Source: a virus
IMG/VR virus record: IMGVR_UViG_3300029951_000040
Span: 1 to 49,786 of that record
Length of the DNA stretch: 49,786 nucleotides
Direction: 5' to 3' (one strand)
A program made the position numbers and the translations under genes. Under the pieces are notes generated by a model. It was not told the DNA's origin, did no database searches, and was given only the letters and a program-made list of their open reading frames with translations. Positions 8,904 to 18,030 of the stretch are shown here, piece by piece. The stretch's first letter is position 1. Each line of letters opens with the position of its first letter.

Positions 8904-10048
8904 TTTTCCTTTACGAAAACCTCGCCGTCTCGACGCTGAATAGCGGCATTCCCGCCTCGGCATTGACGGTTATTTTGGCGACCGGTACGGGATCGTTGTT
9001 TCCCCAGCCGGTGCCGGGGCAATCCGCTTTCTACATGACGTTCCTCGATGCTGCCACCAAGCAGGTGAATGAGATCGTACTGTGCACGGCACGCGCCGGG
9101 GATGCGCTCACCATCGTTCGCGCGCAGCAGGGGACTACGGCGCTGACCTGGGGGGCAGCCGACATCGCCACGCAACTCTGGACGATGGGCGATGCTGACG
9201 CGATGCTCCAGCCAGATGCGCTACAAGAGAACAACTACGGTTCCGCCCAGGCGGTTGGAACGAATAGCCTCACGGCCTCGATCCCGTCGAATCTGGCGGC
9301 GCCGTCTGCGCCCCCCGATCTGTTCCAGTGTGTGCTGGAGGCTCAGCATGCCAATACGGGCGCCGTGACGCTCACGCTCACGCTTGGATCGACGGTGCTG
9401 CCCGCCTTCCCTATTCACAAGGCCGGCGGTTCAGCCTTGAATGCGGGTGACATTGCCGCGCCTGGCGCCGTCATCGAGCTTACGTGGTCAGCCACGCTCG
9501 GCGCCTACATCATGACGAATCCCGGCAGCGGGACGGCAGGCAGCATTGCGGGTGGGGCGGCCAATGAAGTTTTGTATCAGACCGCAGTCGGCACGACGGG
9601 GTTTGTTACGCCGCCGACCATCGCCGGTCAAGTCCTGGCCTGGACGGGTTCGGCGTTGGCGTGGCTTGCGGCAGCCGTTACTAGCTTCAATGGTCGCTCC
9701 GGTGCAGTCATGCCGCAGACCAACGATTACACGGCAGCGCAAGTTGGCGCCATTGCCGCATCTCTGTTCTCGACCCCGAATGTGCAGTTCAACAACCCGC
9801 TGTACTTCATTCTTCCGTTTAGCGACGGTAGCGGAAAGCGGATAATCGTCCAGGCCGGGAATCAAAGCGTGGTCCCTAACTACCCAACGCCGGTCACTTA
9901 CCCGCATTCATTCACGGCGTGTATCGCATTGGTGGCAGTCGGAAACAACGCATCAGCGGCGATAAACGTCACGAATTCGAGCCCGTCTTACGGCACAGTG
10001 ACCGGCAATGTTAGCCAGATCAACTGGATTGCTGTCGGCTATGGCTGA
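8900..10048 (+). CDS. Tail fibre protein with duplicated N-terminal adaptor domain
   Basis: A 382-residue protein; the ATG at 8900 overlaps the upstream stop. Residues 1-105 repeat the domain of the upstream gene. The middle contains FNGRSGAVMPQTNDYTAAQVGA, cut here as the known fibre motif FNGRxGxV...DY, frequent in short fibres and receptor-binding proteins. The C-terminal third (about 280-382) is likely the receptor-binding head. No chaperone gene of the tfa type follows; the next genes are two more fibre-like proteins. Confidence 0.7.
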   Translation: MIFLYENLAVSTLNSGIPASALTVILATGTGSLFPQPVPGQSAFYMTFLDAATKQVNEIVLCTARAGDALTIVRAQQGTTALTWGAADIATQLWTMGDADAMLQPDALQENNYGSAQAVGTNSLTASIPSNLAAPSAPPDLFQCVLEAQHANTGAVTLTLTLGSTVLPAFPIHKAGGSALNAGDIAAPGAVIELTWSATLGAYIMTNPGSGTAGSIAGGAANEVLYQTAVGTTGFVTPPTIAGQVLAWTGSALAWLAAAVTSFNGRSGAVMPQTNDYTAAQVGAIAASLFSTPNVQFNNPLYFILPFSDGSGKRIIVQAGNQSVVPNYPTPVTYPHSFTACIALVAVGNNASAAINVTNSSPSYGTVTGNVSQINWIAVGYG

Positions 10049-10092
10049 TATTCATAGGCTGAACGACAATCCAATGAACTAAAAGGACGAGC

Positions 10093-10344
10093 ATGGCAAA
10101 CCCACCTACCCAGCAGATTCTCGGCGCTGGCGCGATCCCGACCTACGATGCGGGCGCGATGCTGGCGTCCGATGGCGTGGTTGTCCCGACCGGGCAGCTT
10201 TCGCCAACGTTCGGGTATGACGGTTCTTCGCCGCCGAACTTGATCACGATCACGTATACCTATCTGACGCATACCTATGTCCAGACGCTGACCTACAGTG
10301 GCTCCAACGTGACCAACATCAGCACGCTGGTGAAGACGTCATGA
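10093..10344 (+). CDS. Small protein between fibre genes
   Basis: An 83-residue protein starting MANPPTQQIL, with an AAAGGACGA ribosome binding site. It is rich in Thr, Tyr and Ser and has the pattern TITYTYLTHTYVQTLTYSG, a beta hairpin composition. Small proteins of this kind occur beside the fibre genes of Burkholderia and Pseudomonas phages. It overlaps the next gene by four bases. Function unknown; a fibre-associated structural protein is likely. Confidence 0.55.
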   Translation: MANPPTQQILGAGAIPTYDAGAMLASDGVVVPTGQLSPTFGYDGSSPPNLITITYTYLTHTYVQTLTYSGSNVTNISTLVKTS

Positions 10345-11495
10345 ACTTCGGTCAATTTCTTGCGATGGCGCTTGCGCTTGGGTTCAAGCGCGGCAGCGGT
10401 TCGAGTGGTGGCGGCGTTTGGGGTGCCATTACTGGAACGCTCGGCTCTCAGACCGACCTGAATACAGCGCTTTCCCTCAAGACGGCTGCCCTGGGCACGT
10501 GGAACCTCACGACGAATGTTGCGACCGCGCCCAATGGCACGACGACATTTACACCAGCCAATGGGGTATATCCGGTTAGTCAAGCCAATTTTCTTTTGGC
10601 GACCGGAACCGGAACGCGCGTGCTCGATGGGAATACCTATAACCCTGGTGACTACGCAGTAATGAGTCCTGCTGCGGGAGTCTGGGAGCAGGTGTCGGGT
10701 ACGGCGGGGAGCATTGCAAGTACGACAAAACCTCTCAAAGGGGGCGGGTCTGGCAATGCCGTGGCGGCCACGGTGGGCGTGGATGTAGGCGCCCCATCTG
10801 TTCTTTGCATCGGCGTCGGCATCTTCATCATGCAGGCCGGGACAGTCGGTTCCAATGGGGCATTGACAATTACCGGGACTGCCTTCATCGCAGGATTTAC
10901 CAGCGGATTCTGGGGGTATTTCCCGGCGAATTCGCTCACCGGGTCAAACGCAGCAGGGTTTTACTGGGTGGTGATGTCCAGCACGACGGCTGGAATTGTG
11001 TACAACACAACCTATACGCCGGGAACGACTTCAGCAACCGTCCCTGCATCGCCGGTGGCCTTCTCCGGGACGACTGGCGCCGCCTATACGAATACCATTT
11101 CTACTCAGATCATCGCTGCCCAGGTTTCGCTTGGAACCAACCAGGTTGGGCCAAATGGGTATATCCGTAGTCGAATAATCTGCCTCGCCAATACGGGCTC
11201 GACTGCCCACAATGTTCGCTATCTGTTGAACGCGACCAATGTAGGTCAGCCAGCTCTGAACGGCACCAACGTTTCATATACTGCTATTGTGACAATTCAG
11301 AATCGTGGGGTTGTCAACCAGCAGATCATTCCCCCAGTCCAGACAGGGGATACCGCTGTATCTACGTCTAATCCTACCTTTACCTCCGTTGATACTTCGG
11401 GTGCTACAACCTGGGGATTCGCGTTACAGACTGGCGCCACCAGTGATTGGGTGGGGTTGGTTGCATGTGATGTCACCATGAACTATGCGCCCTGA
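10341..11495 (+). CDS. Putative tail fibre protein
   Basis: A 384-residue protein starting MNFGQFLAMALALGF followed by Gly/Ser-rich sequence and the module GVWGAITGTLGSQTDLNTAL, which is a widespread repeat at the base of phage fibres. The rest is Thr/Gly/Ser/Asn-rich beta structure without an enzymatic motif. The codon usage here and in the next gene is less GC-rich at third positions than the baseplate genes, in keeping with exchange of host-range genes. It abuts the next gene with a two-base gap. Confidence 0.65.
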   Translation: MNFGQFLAMALALGFKRGSGSSGGGVWGAITGTLGSQTDLNTALSLKTAALGTWNLTTNVATAPNGTTTFTPANGVYPVSQANFLLATGTGTRVLDGNTYNPGDYAVMSPAAGVWEQVSGTAGSIASTTKPLKGGGSGNAVAATVGVDVGAPSVLCIGVGIFIMQAGTVGSNGALTITGTAFIAGFTSGFWGYFPANSLTGSNAAGFYWVVMSSTTAGIVYNTTYTPGTTSATVPASPVAFSGTTGAAYTNTISTQIIAAQVSLGTNQVGPNGYIRSRIICLANTGSTAHNVRYLLNATNVGQPALNGTNVSYTAIVTIQNRGVVNQQIIPPVQTGDTAVSTSNPTFTSVDTSGATTWGFALQTGATSDWVGLVACDVTMNYAP

Positions 11496-11497
11496 CC

Positions 11498-14400
11498 ATG
11501 GCGACCAATAGCAGACTTCAGTTCATCACCGCACTGGCTAAGACGGGTCAGTTTGTCGCGCCTATCTGGGTAACGGCGCCGACGATCAATGTCCTTCAAG
11601 TTGGCGCGATCATTACCGTCAACCCCGGGACTGTGGTTAGCATCCCCACAGCAGCGATTTCGTATTCAGCTACGGTAGGGGGATCATCTGTTTCATGGCC
11701 CTATACGCCTATAGCGGGGGATGAAGGGAAGGCTGTTGTTATTACGCCAGTCGCCACAAACCTAGGGGCTAGTGTTACGGGCACAACGTTTGGCGGTACG
11801 GTTCCCGCTGCTGCTACGTTCGGCCAACTCGGGCGCATTGGCGGGAATATTCAACAGTCCATTGAGTATGCGCAAAGTAATATATTTTTCAACGCAGCGT
11901 TCTCGGGGCGCCCCTTTTCAGACACCTCAGCAGGGCCAATTGCGCTTGATTCCAATGGCTATCCTGCTGTTGGCGGATGGCAGTGGGTTCCCTCCGCCTC
12001 GAACAGTGGGACGAACACGGCCAATCAGCCGAATTTGCGCACCGGTCAACTTACACTACCCACGTACACGAACTGTCAATTCACAACCCCGACTGCGGCA
12101 CCCTGCGTTCTAAGTTGCGCAGCTGCGACTATTACTGCGCTTACTTTGATTAGTAGTGTCGGAGGAGTGAATACATACACCTTTACATTCAGCCCTTCCG
12201 CCAACTCCAACATCACGATGACTGGAACTCAATCCATCCAGTCGATGTATATCCCTGCGGATGGCAGCACGCCATTCTCTGGCAGCAATCCTGAGTTCAC
12301 GACTCAGGCCATAACTTATTACTCGCAGTTCTCTACCATCCGAACAATGGATTTCACTGATACGCTGGACACGACCGGTGGTCTTAGTGGTTCAGGGAAG
12401 AGCGGCGAGACGATGTGGAGCGACCCAGTGTATGGCCGCGTACCGAATGGCGCATTTAAAGCTCGACCCTATGCCTGGGAAACGACGCTGAGTTTTGCCG
12501 CCGCTGTCAGTGCTGCATCAGGTGGCTATACCCAATTCCAGATTCAGCTCCCCGGCTATGTCAATGCGAACTATGCGACACAGCTTGCAACGCTGTGCAA
12601 TACGCTTTCTGTTCCGCAGGTTCGAGTTGGCTTGGCAAATGAGGCCTGGAATCCAGCGTACAATTTCCAGCAAGGGTATCAATATCGCGGTCGAGCGGAG
12701 TGCCAGATAATCGGGGACTACGGCGGTGGAACTCTGGTTGTGGGGGTTTCGGGAAGCAATACTGCGGCGAAGGTAACTTCGATGGTCACGGATGCTTCGA
12801 GCAATATTACGGTGACGCTGAATGTTCCGGTTGCAAACTATCCGCAAATAGTTGCCGGTAATATATTCAGCTTGTACCCAAGCAGCCCCAACAATACGGG
12901 GTCTGTTTGGAATACAAGTAACGCGACGATTGCGTCGGTGACGACGTACAGCTTCACCTACCCCTCTTCCGCGCCGGTCAGTTCGTCATTGACAGAGATT
13001 ACCAGCATCGAGATGACGTTTACGGAACCGAACCGCATCACATCAATTGTGAGCGATGGCGCCAGTCCGCCGAATGTGACCGTGACACTGAACGTTCCGC
13101 TGTCGTTCTACCCATTCACCATTACGGCCGGCACTACCCAGATGGTGGCCAGCGGCTATTACGCCACTGCTTGGAATTCAGGCACTCTCGCTTCACCGGT
13201 CACGGTCAGTGCGGTGACGACAAATAGTTTCACTTACCCTTCGGCGAGCGCCCCACCTAGTTCTTCTCTAGCCCCTGGCGCAGGATTCGATTTCTCTTGT
13301 TGGATTGGGGCTGTGGCTAATTCCGGGGTTGGCCTTGACTCCGCTCTGATCAAGTACAGCAATGACTGGAATGTCTTTGACCTTAACATCTACTACTACA
13401 CTCGCCAACTGAAGTTGATGAGTGATGCATGGTATGCCGTTCGCCCGAACGACCAGTTCGTGCTTGAGTTGCAGACCTTTGGCGCAGCCAATCCGGGGAA
13501 TGGATATACCCCACCAAAGCATTTCGCCTATGGGCAAACGCTCGGAAATGCTAGCGGAACCAGGCCAGGACTGACTTGGCTGTATGGGGCAGAAACGGCG
13601 CCGTACAACGCACTGACTGGCCCTGCCGCCACTCCTGCCGCTGCCTTCACCTCGTTTGCGGCCTCGTTGCCTGCGGTGGGCAACAAGATCGATTCGTTCG
13701 TTTACTGGTCGCGTTTCTATGGCCTCGTTCCGATAGCTTACGAGTGGGGGCCGGACATCTCGTTGTCGCCTGCCAACCAGATTGAAATCAGCAGCGACCC
13801 AGGCATGACGACGATGGTGAAAGCCCTTGGTGATCGCATTCTTCAAGCAGGCTACCAGTCCACGAATTACTTCATGGTATCTCCCGGCACCTTTGTCGAT
13901 GGCAGCGCTGCGGGTGGTTGGACTTCCCAACAGACCTTTGTGGATACCTTCACGAATCAAAAGACTCTTGCTCTGCAGCAGCTCCAAGCCGAGACAGAGA
14001 ACTATGCGAACTTGAATGGGACTGCTCCCTGTACTTTCTTGGTGGATAACTCCAAGATGTCAAACCTCACAGGCTGGAACAGGCCTGGGGTATGCCTAAC
14101 GTTTGGTTCGATTGTTGGGGGGTCAGGATACACGGACGGCACCTATCAAGCTGTGGCGTTGACGGGTGGCCCATGGAACTCTGCGGGCAGTGCAGCCGTA
14201 CTTATCGGATCAGTCCAAGCCAAGGCGAAGATTGTCGTTCTTGGCGGGACAGTCATTTCCGTTGACCTCACAGGCACAGGAGATACCGGAGGCACGGGCT
14301 ATACAGTTGGCATGACGTTGTCGGCATTGGCCTCAGTTCTGGGTGCCGGTGGTTCAGGCTTCTCGGTCAACGTCGCGACCACTTACAGCAATTCCGCTCT

Positions 14401-14722
14401 GGGAGCGGGTGTAGCCTACTTCGGAAGCTCTGGCACCCGAAACATGAGTTGGCTCTGCTCTTCCAATGGCGCGGGCACTTTCACCCTCACCGCTACCGGG
14501 ACAGATTCCAATGTCGCAGGGACTGTCATGGACGTTTACGTGGACACGGTTCATCAGGGCACAGTAACCCTCGCGGTAGGAGGGGCGGCGTCGAGTGGGA
14601 CGTGTACTCCCGCAGTCTCAACAACGCTCCCCGTGCTAGTCCCTAAGGGATCCTCTATCATAATGGTAGCCTTCACAGGCGCCGCCACCGCTCCCGGCTT
14701 CTCGCAAATTTCCCTGAGTTAA
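11498..14722 (+). CDS. Large tail fibre/spike with a glycoside hydrolase-like domain
   Basis: A 1074-residue protein, the largest of the genome. The region about 270-800 resembles a TIM-barrel glycoside hydrolase: RVGLANEAWNPAYN places Glu382 in the NE context of the acid/base of clan GH-A enzymes, and IAYEWGPD places Glu749 in a nucleophile-like context. Between them about residues 425-600 hold two copies of an about 80-residue beta domain (ITSIV/VTSMV...VTVTLNVP...SFTYP). The C-terminal 200 residues are Gly/Thr-rich. It probably depolymerises a capsule or O-antigen on the host surface. Catalysis is inferred from motif context; it could be a non-catalytic binding protein. Confidence 0.6.
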   Translation: MATNSRLQFITALAKTGQFVAPIWVTAPTINVLQVGAIITVNPGTVVSIPTAAISYSATVGGSSVSWPYTPIAGDEGKAVVITPVATNLGASVTGTTFGGTVPAAATFGQLGRIGGNIQQSIEYAQSNIFFNAAFSGRPFSDTSAGPIALDSNGYPAVGGWQWVPSASNSGTNTANQPNLRTGQLTLPTYTNCQFTTPTAAPCVLSCAAATITALTLISSVGGVNTYTFTFSPSANSNITMTGTQSIQSMYIPADGSTPFSGSNPEFTTQAITYYSQFSTIRTMDFTDTLDTTGGLSGSGKSGETMWSDPVYGRVPNGAFKARPYAWETTLSFAAAVSAASGGYTQFQIQLPGYVNANYATQLATLCNTLSVPQVRVGLANEAWNPAYNFQQGYQYRGRAECQIIGDYGGGTLVVGVSGSNTAAKVTSMVTDASSNITVTLNVPVANYPQIVAGNIFSLYPSSPNNTGSVWNTSNATIASVTTYSFTYPSSAPVSSSLTEITSIEMTFTEPNRITSIVSDGASPPNVTVTLNVPLSFYPFTITAGTTQMVASGYYATAWNSGTLASPVTVSAVTTNSFTYPSASAPPSSSLAPGAGFDFSCWIGAVANSGVGLDSALIKYSNDWNVFDLNIYYYTRQLKLMSDAWYAVRPNDQFVLELQTFGAANPGNGYTPPKHFAYGQTLGNASGTRPGLTWLYGAETAPYNALTGPAATPAAAFTSFAASLPAVGNKIDSFVYWSRFYGLVPIAYEWGPDISLSPANQIEISSDPGMTTMVKALGDRILQAGYQSTNYFMVSPGTFVDGSAAGGWTSQQTFVDTFTNQKTLALQQLQAETENYANLNGTAPCTFLVDNSKMSNLTGWNRPGVCLTFGSIVGGSGYTDGTYQAVALTGGPWNSAGSAAVLIGSVQAKAKIVVLGGTVISVDLTGTGDTGGTGYTVGMTLSALASVLGAGGSGFSVNVATTYSNSALGAGVAYFGSSGTRNMSWLCSSNGAGTFTLTATGTDSNVAGTVMDVYVDTVHQGTVTLAVGGAASSGTCTPAVSTTLPVLVPKGSSIIMVAFTGAATAPGFSQISLS

Positions 14723-14743
14723 ACCGAGGCATAGGATTACCCC

Positions 14744-16540
14744 ATGAAAAAGTACCTAACCCTGCTTCTCGCTTTCTTTTGCGCTATTTCTGGCGCGCAG
14801 ACGTTCCCCGTCCAGAACCTCCAGGTCAATGGAACCTCCTCGCTCGGCGGCACGATCTCGGGCGCCGGGCTGAAGGGCCTCAAGGCCAGCGTGACCAACT
14901 TGGCGGCCCTGCGTTCGCTGAATCACCTGTATTACAGCCAAGCGTCCACGCAAGGCTACTCCACGCCTAGCGACAACGGCGGCGCGAGTTACTACCTCCT
15001 GGCGAATTCAACGGGCTCGTATGTGGACGACGGCGGCTCCATCATCGTCGCCAATGACGGCGCGGTGTGGGGATTGGTCAATGCGGGCTACGTCACGCCG
15101 GAGCAGTTCGGCGCCGACAATACCGGGACTGCGCCGGCCGCAAATGCCATCAACGGGGCGATCCAGTTCCTGGCCCTCGGTTCATGCTGCGGATCGAGCG
15201 GCAACAATGGCGGGACGGTGAACTTCGGGTACGGGACGTTCAACGTGGGCAGCGGCACCGTTCTGCTTCCATCGAACATCACGCTCAATCTCCAGGGTGC
15301 TTATCTGAATGGCAATGGCTCGAACACGCTGATCGCCTCGGCGGCCATCATCGGCGGCGTCCTGACGAACATCGTTCCGCAGTATGGCACCGGCCCTCAG
15401 GGGGCGGGGACGCAGTTCGTGGGCAACGCCCAGGTGATCGGCGGGCACCTCGGGAATGCTGCGATCTGCCTGCGTGGACACCGGCTCAATTATGGAGCGA
15501 ACATCCAGGGCGTGACGTTCAATCCGACGTGCGCTCAGGCCTGGCTGACGACCCATTCATGGGGATTGTCGCTATACGAAAATACGGTGTATGCGCCCGC
15601 CGTGATGCAAGACTTTGTCGACTGGACGAGCATCCAATCGAACAGTTTCGAAGGCCCCGGCAGCACGACGGCCGGCGCTGCGGGCATCGGCTTGACGATC
15701 ACGACAGGCGGCTATGGCGGTTCGTACTCGGCCGCGATTCGCAGCAATGGTTTTCATCACTGGCGCGTCGCGCTGACGTTCACCTCGCAGGGTGATGACA
15801 CGATCATCGAAGGCAACCACTTCGAAGACAACGCGAATTTGATCGTCGGAGATGCGAACACGCGTGACTCATTCCGCATCAAAAACAATTGGTTGAAAGC
15901 CAATCTCGCGACTGCCGCTGCCGTCACGGCCATCAATTTCGCCGCAATCAACAATTCTGAAATCGGCCCGAACTTTTTCAGCACGGATGGTGCGTCCACC
16001 TGGGCGTCCGAAATGACGCTCAACACGACAAGCACCTACGGAAATTTGATCTATGTTCCGTACTCGCTGACAAGCACCGTCGACACGTCGCTTTACGCCA
16101 TCAGTGACAACAATACCCTGAACTTCTACGGTGGTTCGAACAATGCGACGACCGTTCAACCGACTGTCGTTCCGGTGTCTGGTTCATCGGGTTACACGGT
16201 TGAAAAGTACATCGCGACGTATCATCGCATCGCGAACACGATTCCGAATTGCGTGGTGACGTACACCGGAACAACGGCGACCATTGACACGCAGATTCCG
16301 TCCGACGCGGACGGGGTCGAACAAATGGTGATGTTCCAATTCAAAGCGGTCGGGACTACTACCTACATCATTTCTGGATTCTTCAACCGCCTCAATGTGT
16401 CTTCCTTGATCAGCTTCGACAAGATCGCCGGCACTGCCGGGCCGACTCCGACGATCTCGAACAACGGGGGATTTGCAAGAATTACCATCACTGGATTGGC
16501 TTCGGGCGGAAATATCGTCGGAGAAGTCAAGGCAATGTAA
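14744..16540 (+). CDS. Tailspike-like beta-helix protein with a signal-peptide-like N-terminus
   Basis: A 598-residue protein. Residues 1-19 (MKKYLTLLLAFFCAISGAQ) look exactly like a Sec signal peptide with an AxA-like end. After it come residues 20-100 that read like a fibre-attachment module (LKASVTNLAALRSLN, DNGGASYYLL, DDGGSIIVANDG, VTPEQFGAD), the common head-binding entry of pectate-lyase-type tailspikes, then a long right-handed beta-helix (repeated G-N-N-x-I/V-x pattern) to about 430 and a beta-rich end. Tailspikes of this type bind and often cleave surface polysaccharide. The hydrophobic leader is odd for a virion protein made in the cytoplasm. Confidence 0.7.
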   Translation: MKKYLTLLLAFFCAISGAQTFPVQNLQVNGTSSLGGTISGAGLKGLKASVTNLAALRSLNHLYYSQASTQGYSTPSDNGGASYYLLANSTGSYVDDGGSIIVANDGAVWGLVNAGYVTPEQFGADNTGTAPAANAINGAIQFLALGSCCGSSGNNGGTVNFGYGTFNVGSGTVLLPSNITLNLQGAYLNGNGSNTLIASAAIIGGVLTNIVPQYGTGPQGAGTQFVGNAQVIGGHLGNAAICLRGHRLNYGANIQGVTFNPTCAQAWLTTHSWGLSLYENTVYAPAVMQDFVDWTSIQSNSFEGPGSTTAGAAGIGLTITTGGYGGSYSAAIRSNGFHHWRVALTFTSQGDDTIIEGNHFEDNANLIVGDANTRDSFRIKNNWLKANLATAAAVTAINFAAINNSEIGPNFFSTDGASTWASEMTLNTTSTYGNLIYVPYSLTSTVDTSLYAISDNNTLNFYGGSNNATTVQPTVVPVSGSSGYTVEKYIATYHRIANTIPNCVVTYTGTTATIDTQIPSDADGVEQMVMFQFKAVGTTTYIISGFFNRLNVSSLISFDKIAGTAGPTPTISNNGGFARITITGLASGGNIVGEVKAM

Positions 16541-16553
16541 TGGAGGGTTGACT

Positions 16554-16790
16554 ATGAGCATCACCGACCGCGAGAATGAAGGAAATGCCCAATCAGGCAT
16601 TTCAGAACGCAAAATGCCCATCGATCCGAACAGCAAGGCCGTCAAGGATGCGCTGAAAGAGGGGCTTCAGGAGTGGCTGGACGGCATGTTCGCGGAGTTC
16701 GGGAGGTGGACGATGCGCGGCCTTGCCGCCATGGCAATTGCCGGGGTCGTCTACCTGGCTCTTCTAGCGAACGGCTGGAAGCACTCCTAG
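16554..16790 (+). CDS. Small membrane protein before the endolysin
   Basis: A 78-residue protein with a strong TGGAGGG ribosome binding site. The N-terminal 50 residues are polar and charged, and one transmembrane helix follows at about 55-73 (GLAAMAIAGVVYLALLANG). Position at the head of the lysis cassette suggests a holin, antiholin or pinholin-like role, but one helix after a long polar head does not match a specific holin class. Function is not established. Confidence 0.6.
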   Translation: MSITDRENEGNAQSGISERKMPIDPNSKAVKDALKEGLQEWLDGMFAEFGRWTMRGLAAMAIAGVVYLALLANGWKHS

Positions 16791-16804
16791 CAATCGAGCT
16801 AATC

Positions 16805-16966
16805 ATGCGAAGCACCGATCCGACCGAGCCTCCTCCGTGGAAACCGCTTGGGGAGAAGGTGGAGCGCAAGACGCCGGAACCTGAGAAGCCAAAGCCACGC
16901 GGCGAATACGGCGTCGTCACCGGCCCGAACGGCAAGCTGAAGACAACCAAGAATCCGAATCCATGA
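16805..16966 (+). CDS. Small Pro/Lys-rich hypothetical protein
   Basis: A 53-residue protein starting MRSTDPTEPPPW, rich in Pro, Lys and Glu and probably disordered. It overlaps the endolysin start by four bases (ATGA), so it is likely translated in coupling with it. No recognisable domain. Confidence 0.5.
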   Translation: MRSTDPTEPPPWKPLGEKVERKTPEPEKPKPRGEYGVVTGPNGKLKTTKNPNP

Positions 16967-17400
16967 TCTACGATGCCGAAACCCTACTGACTGCCGAGGA
17001 AGGCCGGCGTAACGTCGTCTACCCGGATCAGTTTGGCTATCCGACGTGCGGGATCGGGCACAAGGATTCTTCCATGCGCATTGGTGACGTGGTGTCGGAT
17101 GAGCAGGTTGACGCATGGTTTGCTGCTGACTTCACCAATGCAGCCGGCGCCATCTCGGCGCGCTGGCCGGCATTCTCGACGCTCGACGTGGTGCGGCAAT
17201 CCTATGTGATTTCGCTTGCATTTCAGCTTGGCACAGATGGCGCGCTGGCGTTCCACCATACCCTGGACTGCTTGGCGGCCGGAGATTGGCAAGGCGCGCA
17301 TGATGGCGCCTTGGCGTCAAAGTGGCATCAGCAGACGCCGGCCCGGTGTGAGCGCGCAGCAATGGCATTTCTGACTGGTGCGTTCCAGCAGATTCCGTGA
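16963..17400 (+). CDS. Endolysin, T4-lysozyme type (GH24)
   Basis: A 145-residue muramidase that cuts the N-acetylmuramic acid to N-acetylglucosamine bond of peptidoglycan. The start shows LLTAEEGRRNVVYPDQFGYP followed by TCGIGH; Glu13, Asp22 and Thr28 form the Glu-8aa-Asp-5aa-Thr catalytic triad of GH24 enzymes. There is no signal peptide or SAR segment, so it needs a holin for release; the holin-like gene follows at 17404. Length is usual for single-domain phage lysozymes. Confidence 0.88.
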   Translation: MIYDAETLLTAEEGRRNVVYPDQFGYPTCGIGHKDSSMRIGDVVSDEQVDAWFAADFTNAAGAISARWPAFSTLDVVRQSYVISLAFQLGTDGALAFHHTLDCLAAGDWQGAHDGALASKWHQQTPARCERAAMAFLTGAFQQIP

Positions 17401-17403
17401 CGC

Positions 17404-17673
17404 ATGGAAGAATCCGAAGTCACAAAGCCGGATACCCCGGCGCCTGATTCGACTGTCGACCACTGGCCTAGCTACTGGTGGCGCCCGCTGGTCGGGTTTT
17501 CGTTCGCCCTGACGTTCTTCGGAAACTACTTCATTTTGCCGCTGATGAAAATCGCGCCCGCCATCATTCCGGCTGAGGCGTGGTTTGCAATCGGGGGTAT
17601 CCTTGGGGTTGCATCGTTCTTCCGTGGCAAAGGCCAGGCAGACCCGAATCTCAATTCAGACCCAAGAGGCTAA
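17404..17673 (+). CDS. Holin, 3TM GTA-type
   Basis: An 89-residue protein with the pattern HWPSYWWRPLVGFSFALTFF near residues 20-40, then a second hydrophobic segment (YFILPLMKIAPAII) and a third (AWFAIGGILGVASFF), ending in a charged tail. The WRP motif and spacing match the 3TM_holin family (PF11351 type) found beside endolysins in gene transfer agents and phages. It would open the inner membrane at lysis time. Three bases separate it from the endolysin stop. Confidence 0.75.
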   Translation: MEESEVTKPDTPAPDSTVDHWPSYWWRPLVGFSFALTFFGNYFILPLMKIAPAIIPAEAWFAIGGILGVASFFRGKGQADPNLNSDPRG

Positions 17674-17676
17674 ACC

Positions 17677-18030
17677 ATGTCTTCGATCAATCCGTTTCTG
17701 CTCGTCGCTCTCGCAATCGCTGTCCTGGCCGTGATCGTCTTCCTGATCCATCGTGCCTTCCCATCGCTGACGCTGAAGGCTGCCGTTGCCGACGCAAAGG
17801 CCGACGTGACCAAGGCCGAGACCACGCTGTCGGCGCTGGGCTCCAACCTCGAAGCCTACTCGCATGCCGAGCTGGTCAAACTGGTGGGTCTCATCATGGA
17901 TCACATCGCCGACACGTCGAGTGCGCAGGCCATGGTCAAGAACGGTCAGACTGCCATGGCGACTCAGGCGCAGTTTCTGGCCGCCGTCCAGGCCCGCGTG
18001 GCGTCGGCCCATATCAGTGCGGCCGGCTGA
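17677..18030 (+). CDS. Membrane-anchored protein in the lysis cassette
   Basis: A 117-residue protein with one N-terminal transmembrane helix (residues about 6-27) and an Ala-rich helical periplasmic or cytoplasmic domain. It lies between holin and spanin genes, three bases after the holin, and overlaps the Rz start by one base (TGATG). It may be an antiholin or accessory lysis protein. I do not recognise the family. Confidence 0.6.
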   Translation: MSSINPFLLVALAIAVLAVIVFLIHRAFPSLTLKAAVADAKADVTKAETTLSALGSNLEAYSHAELVKLVGLIMDHIADTSSAQAMVKNGQTAMATQAQFLAAVQARVASAHISAAG

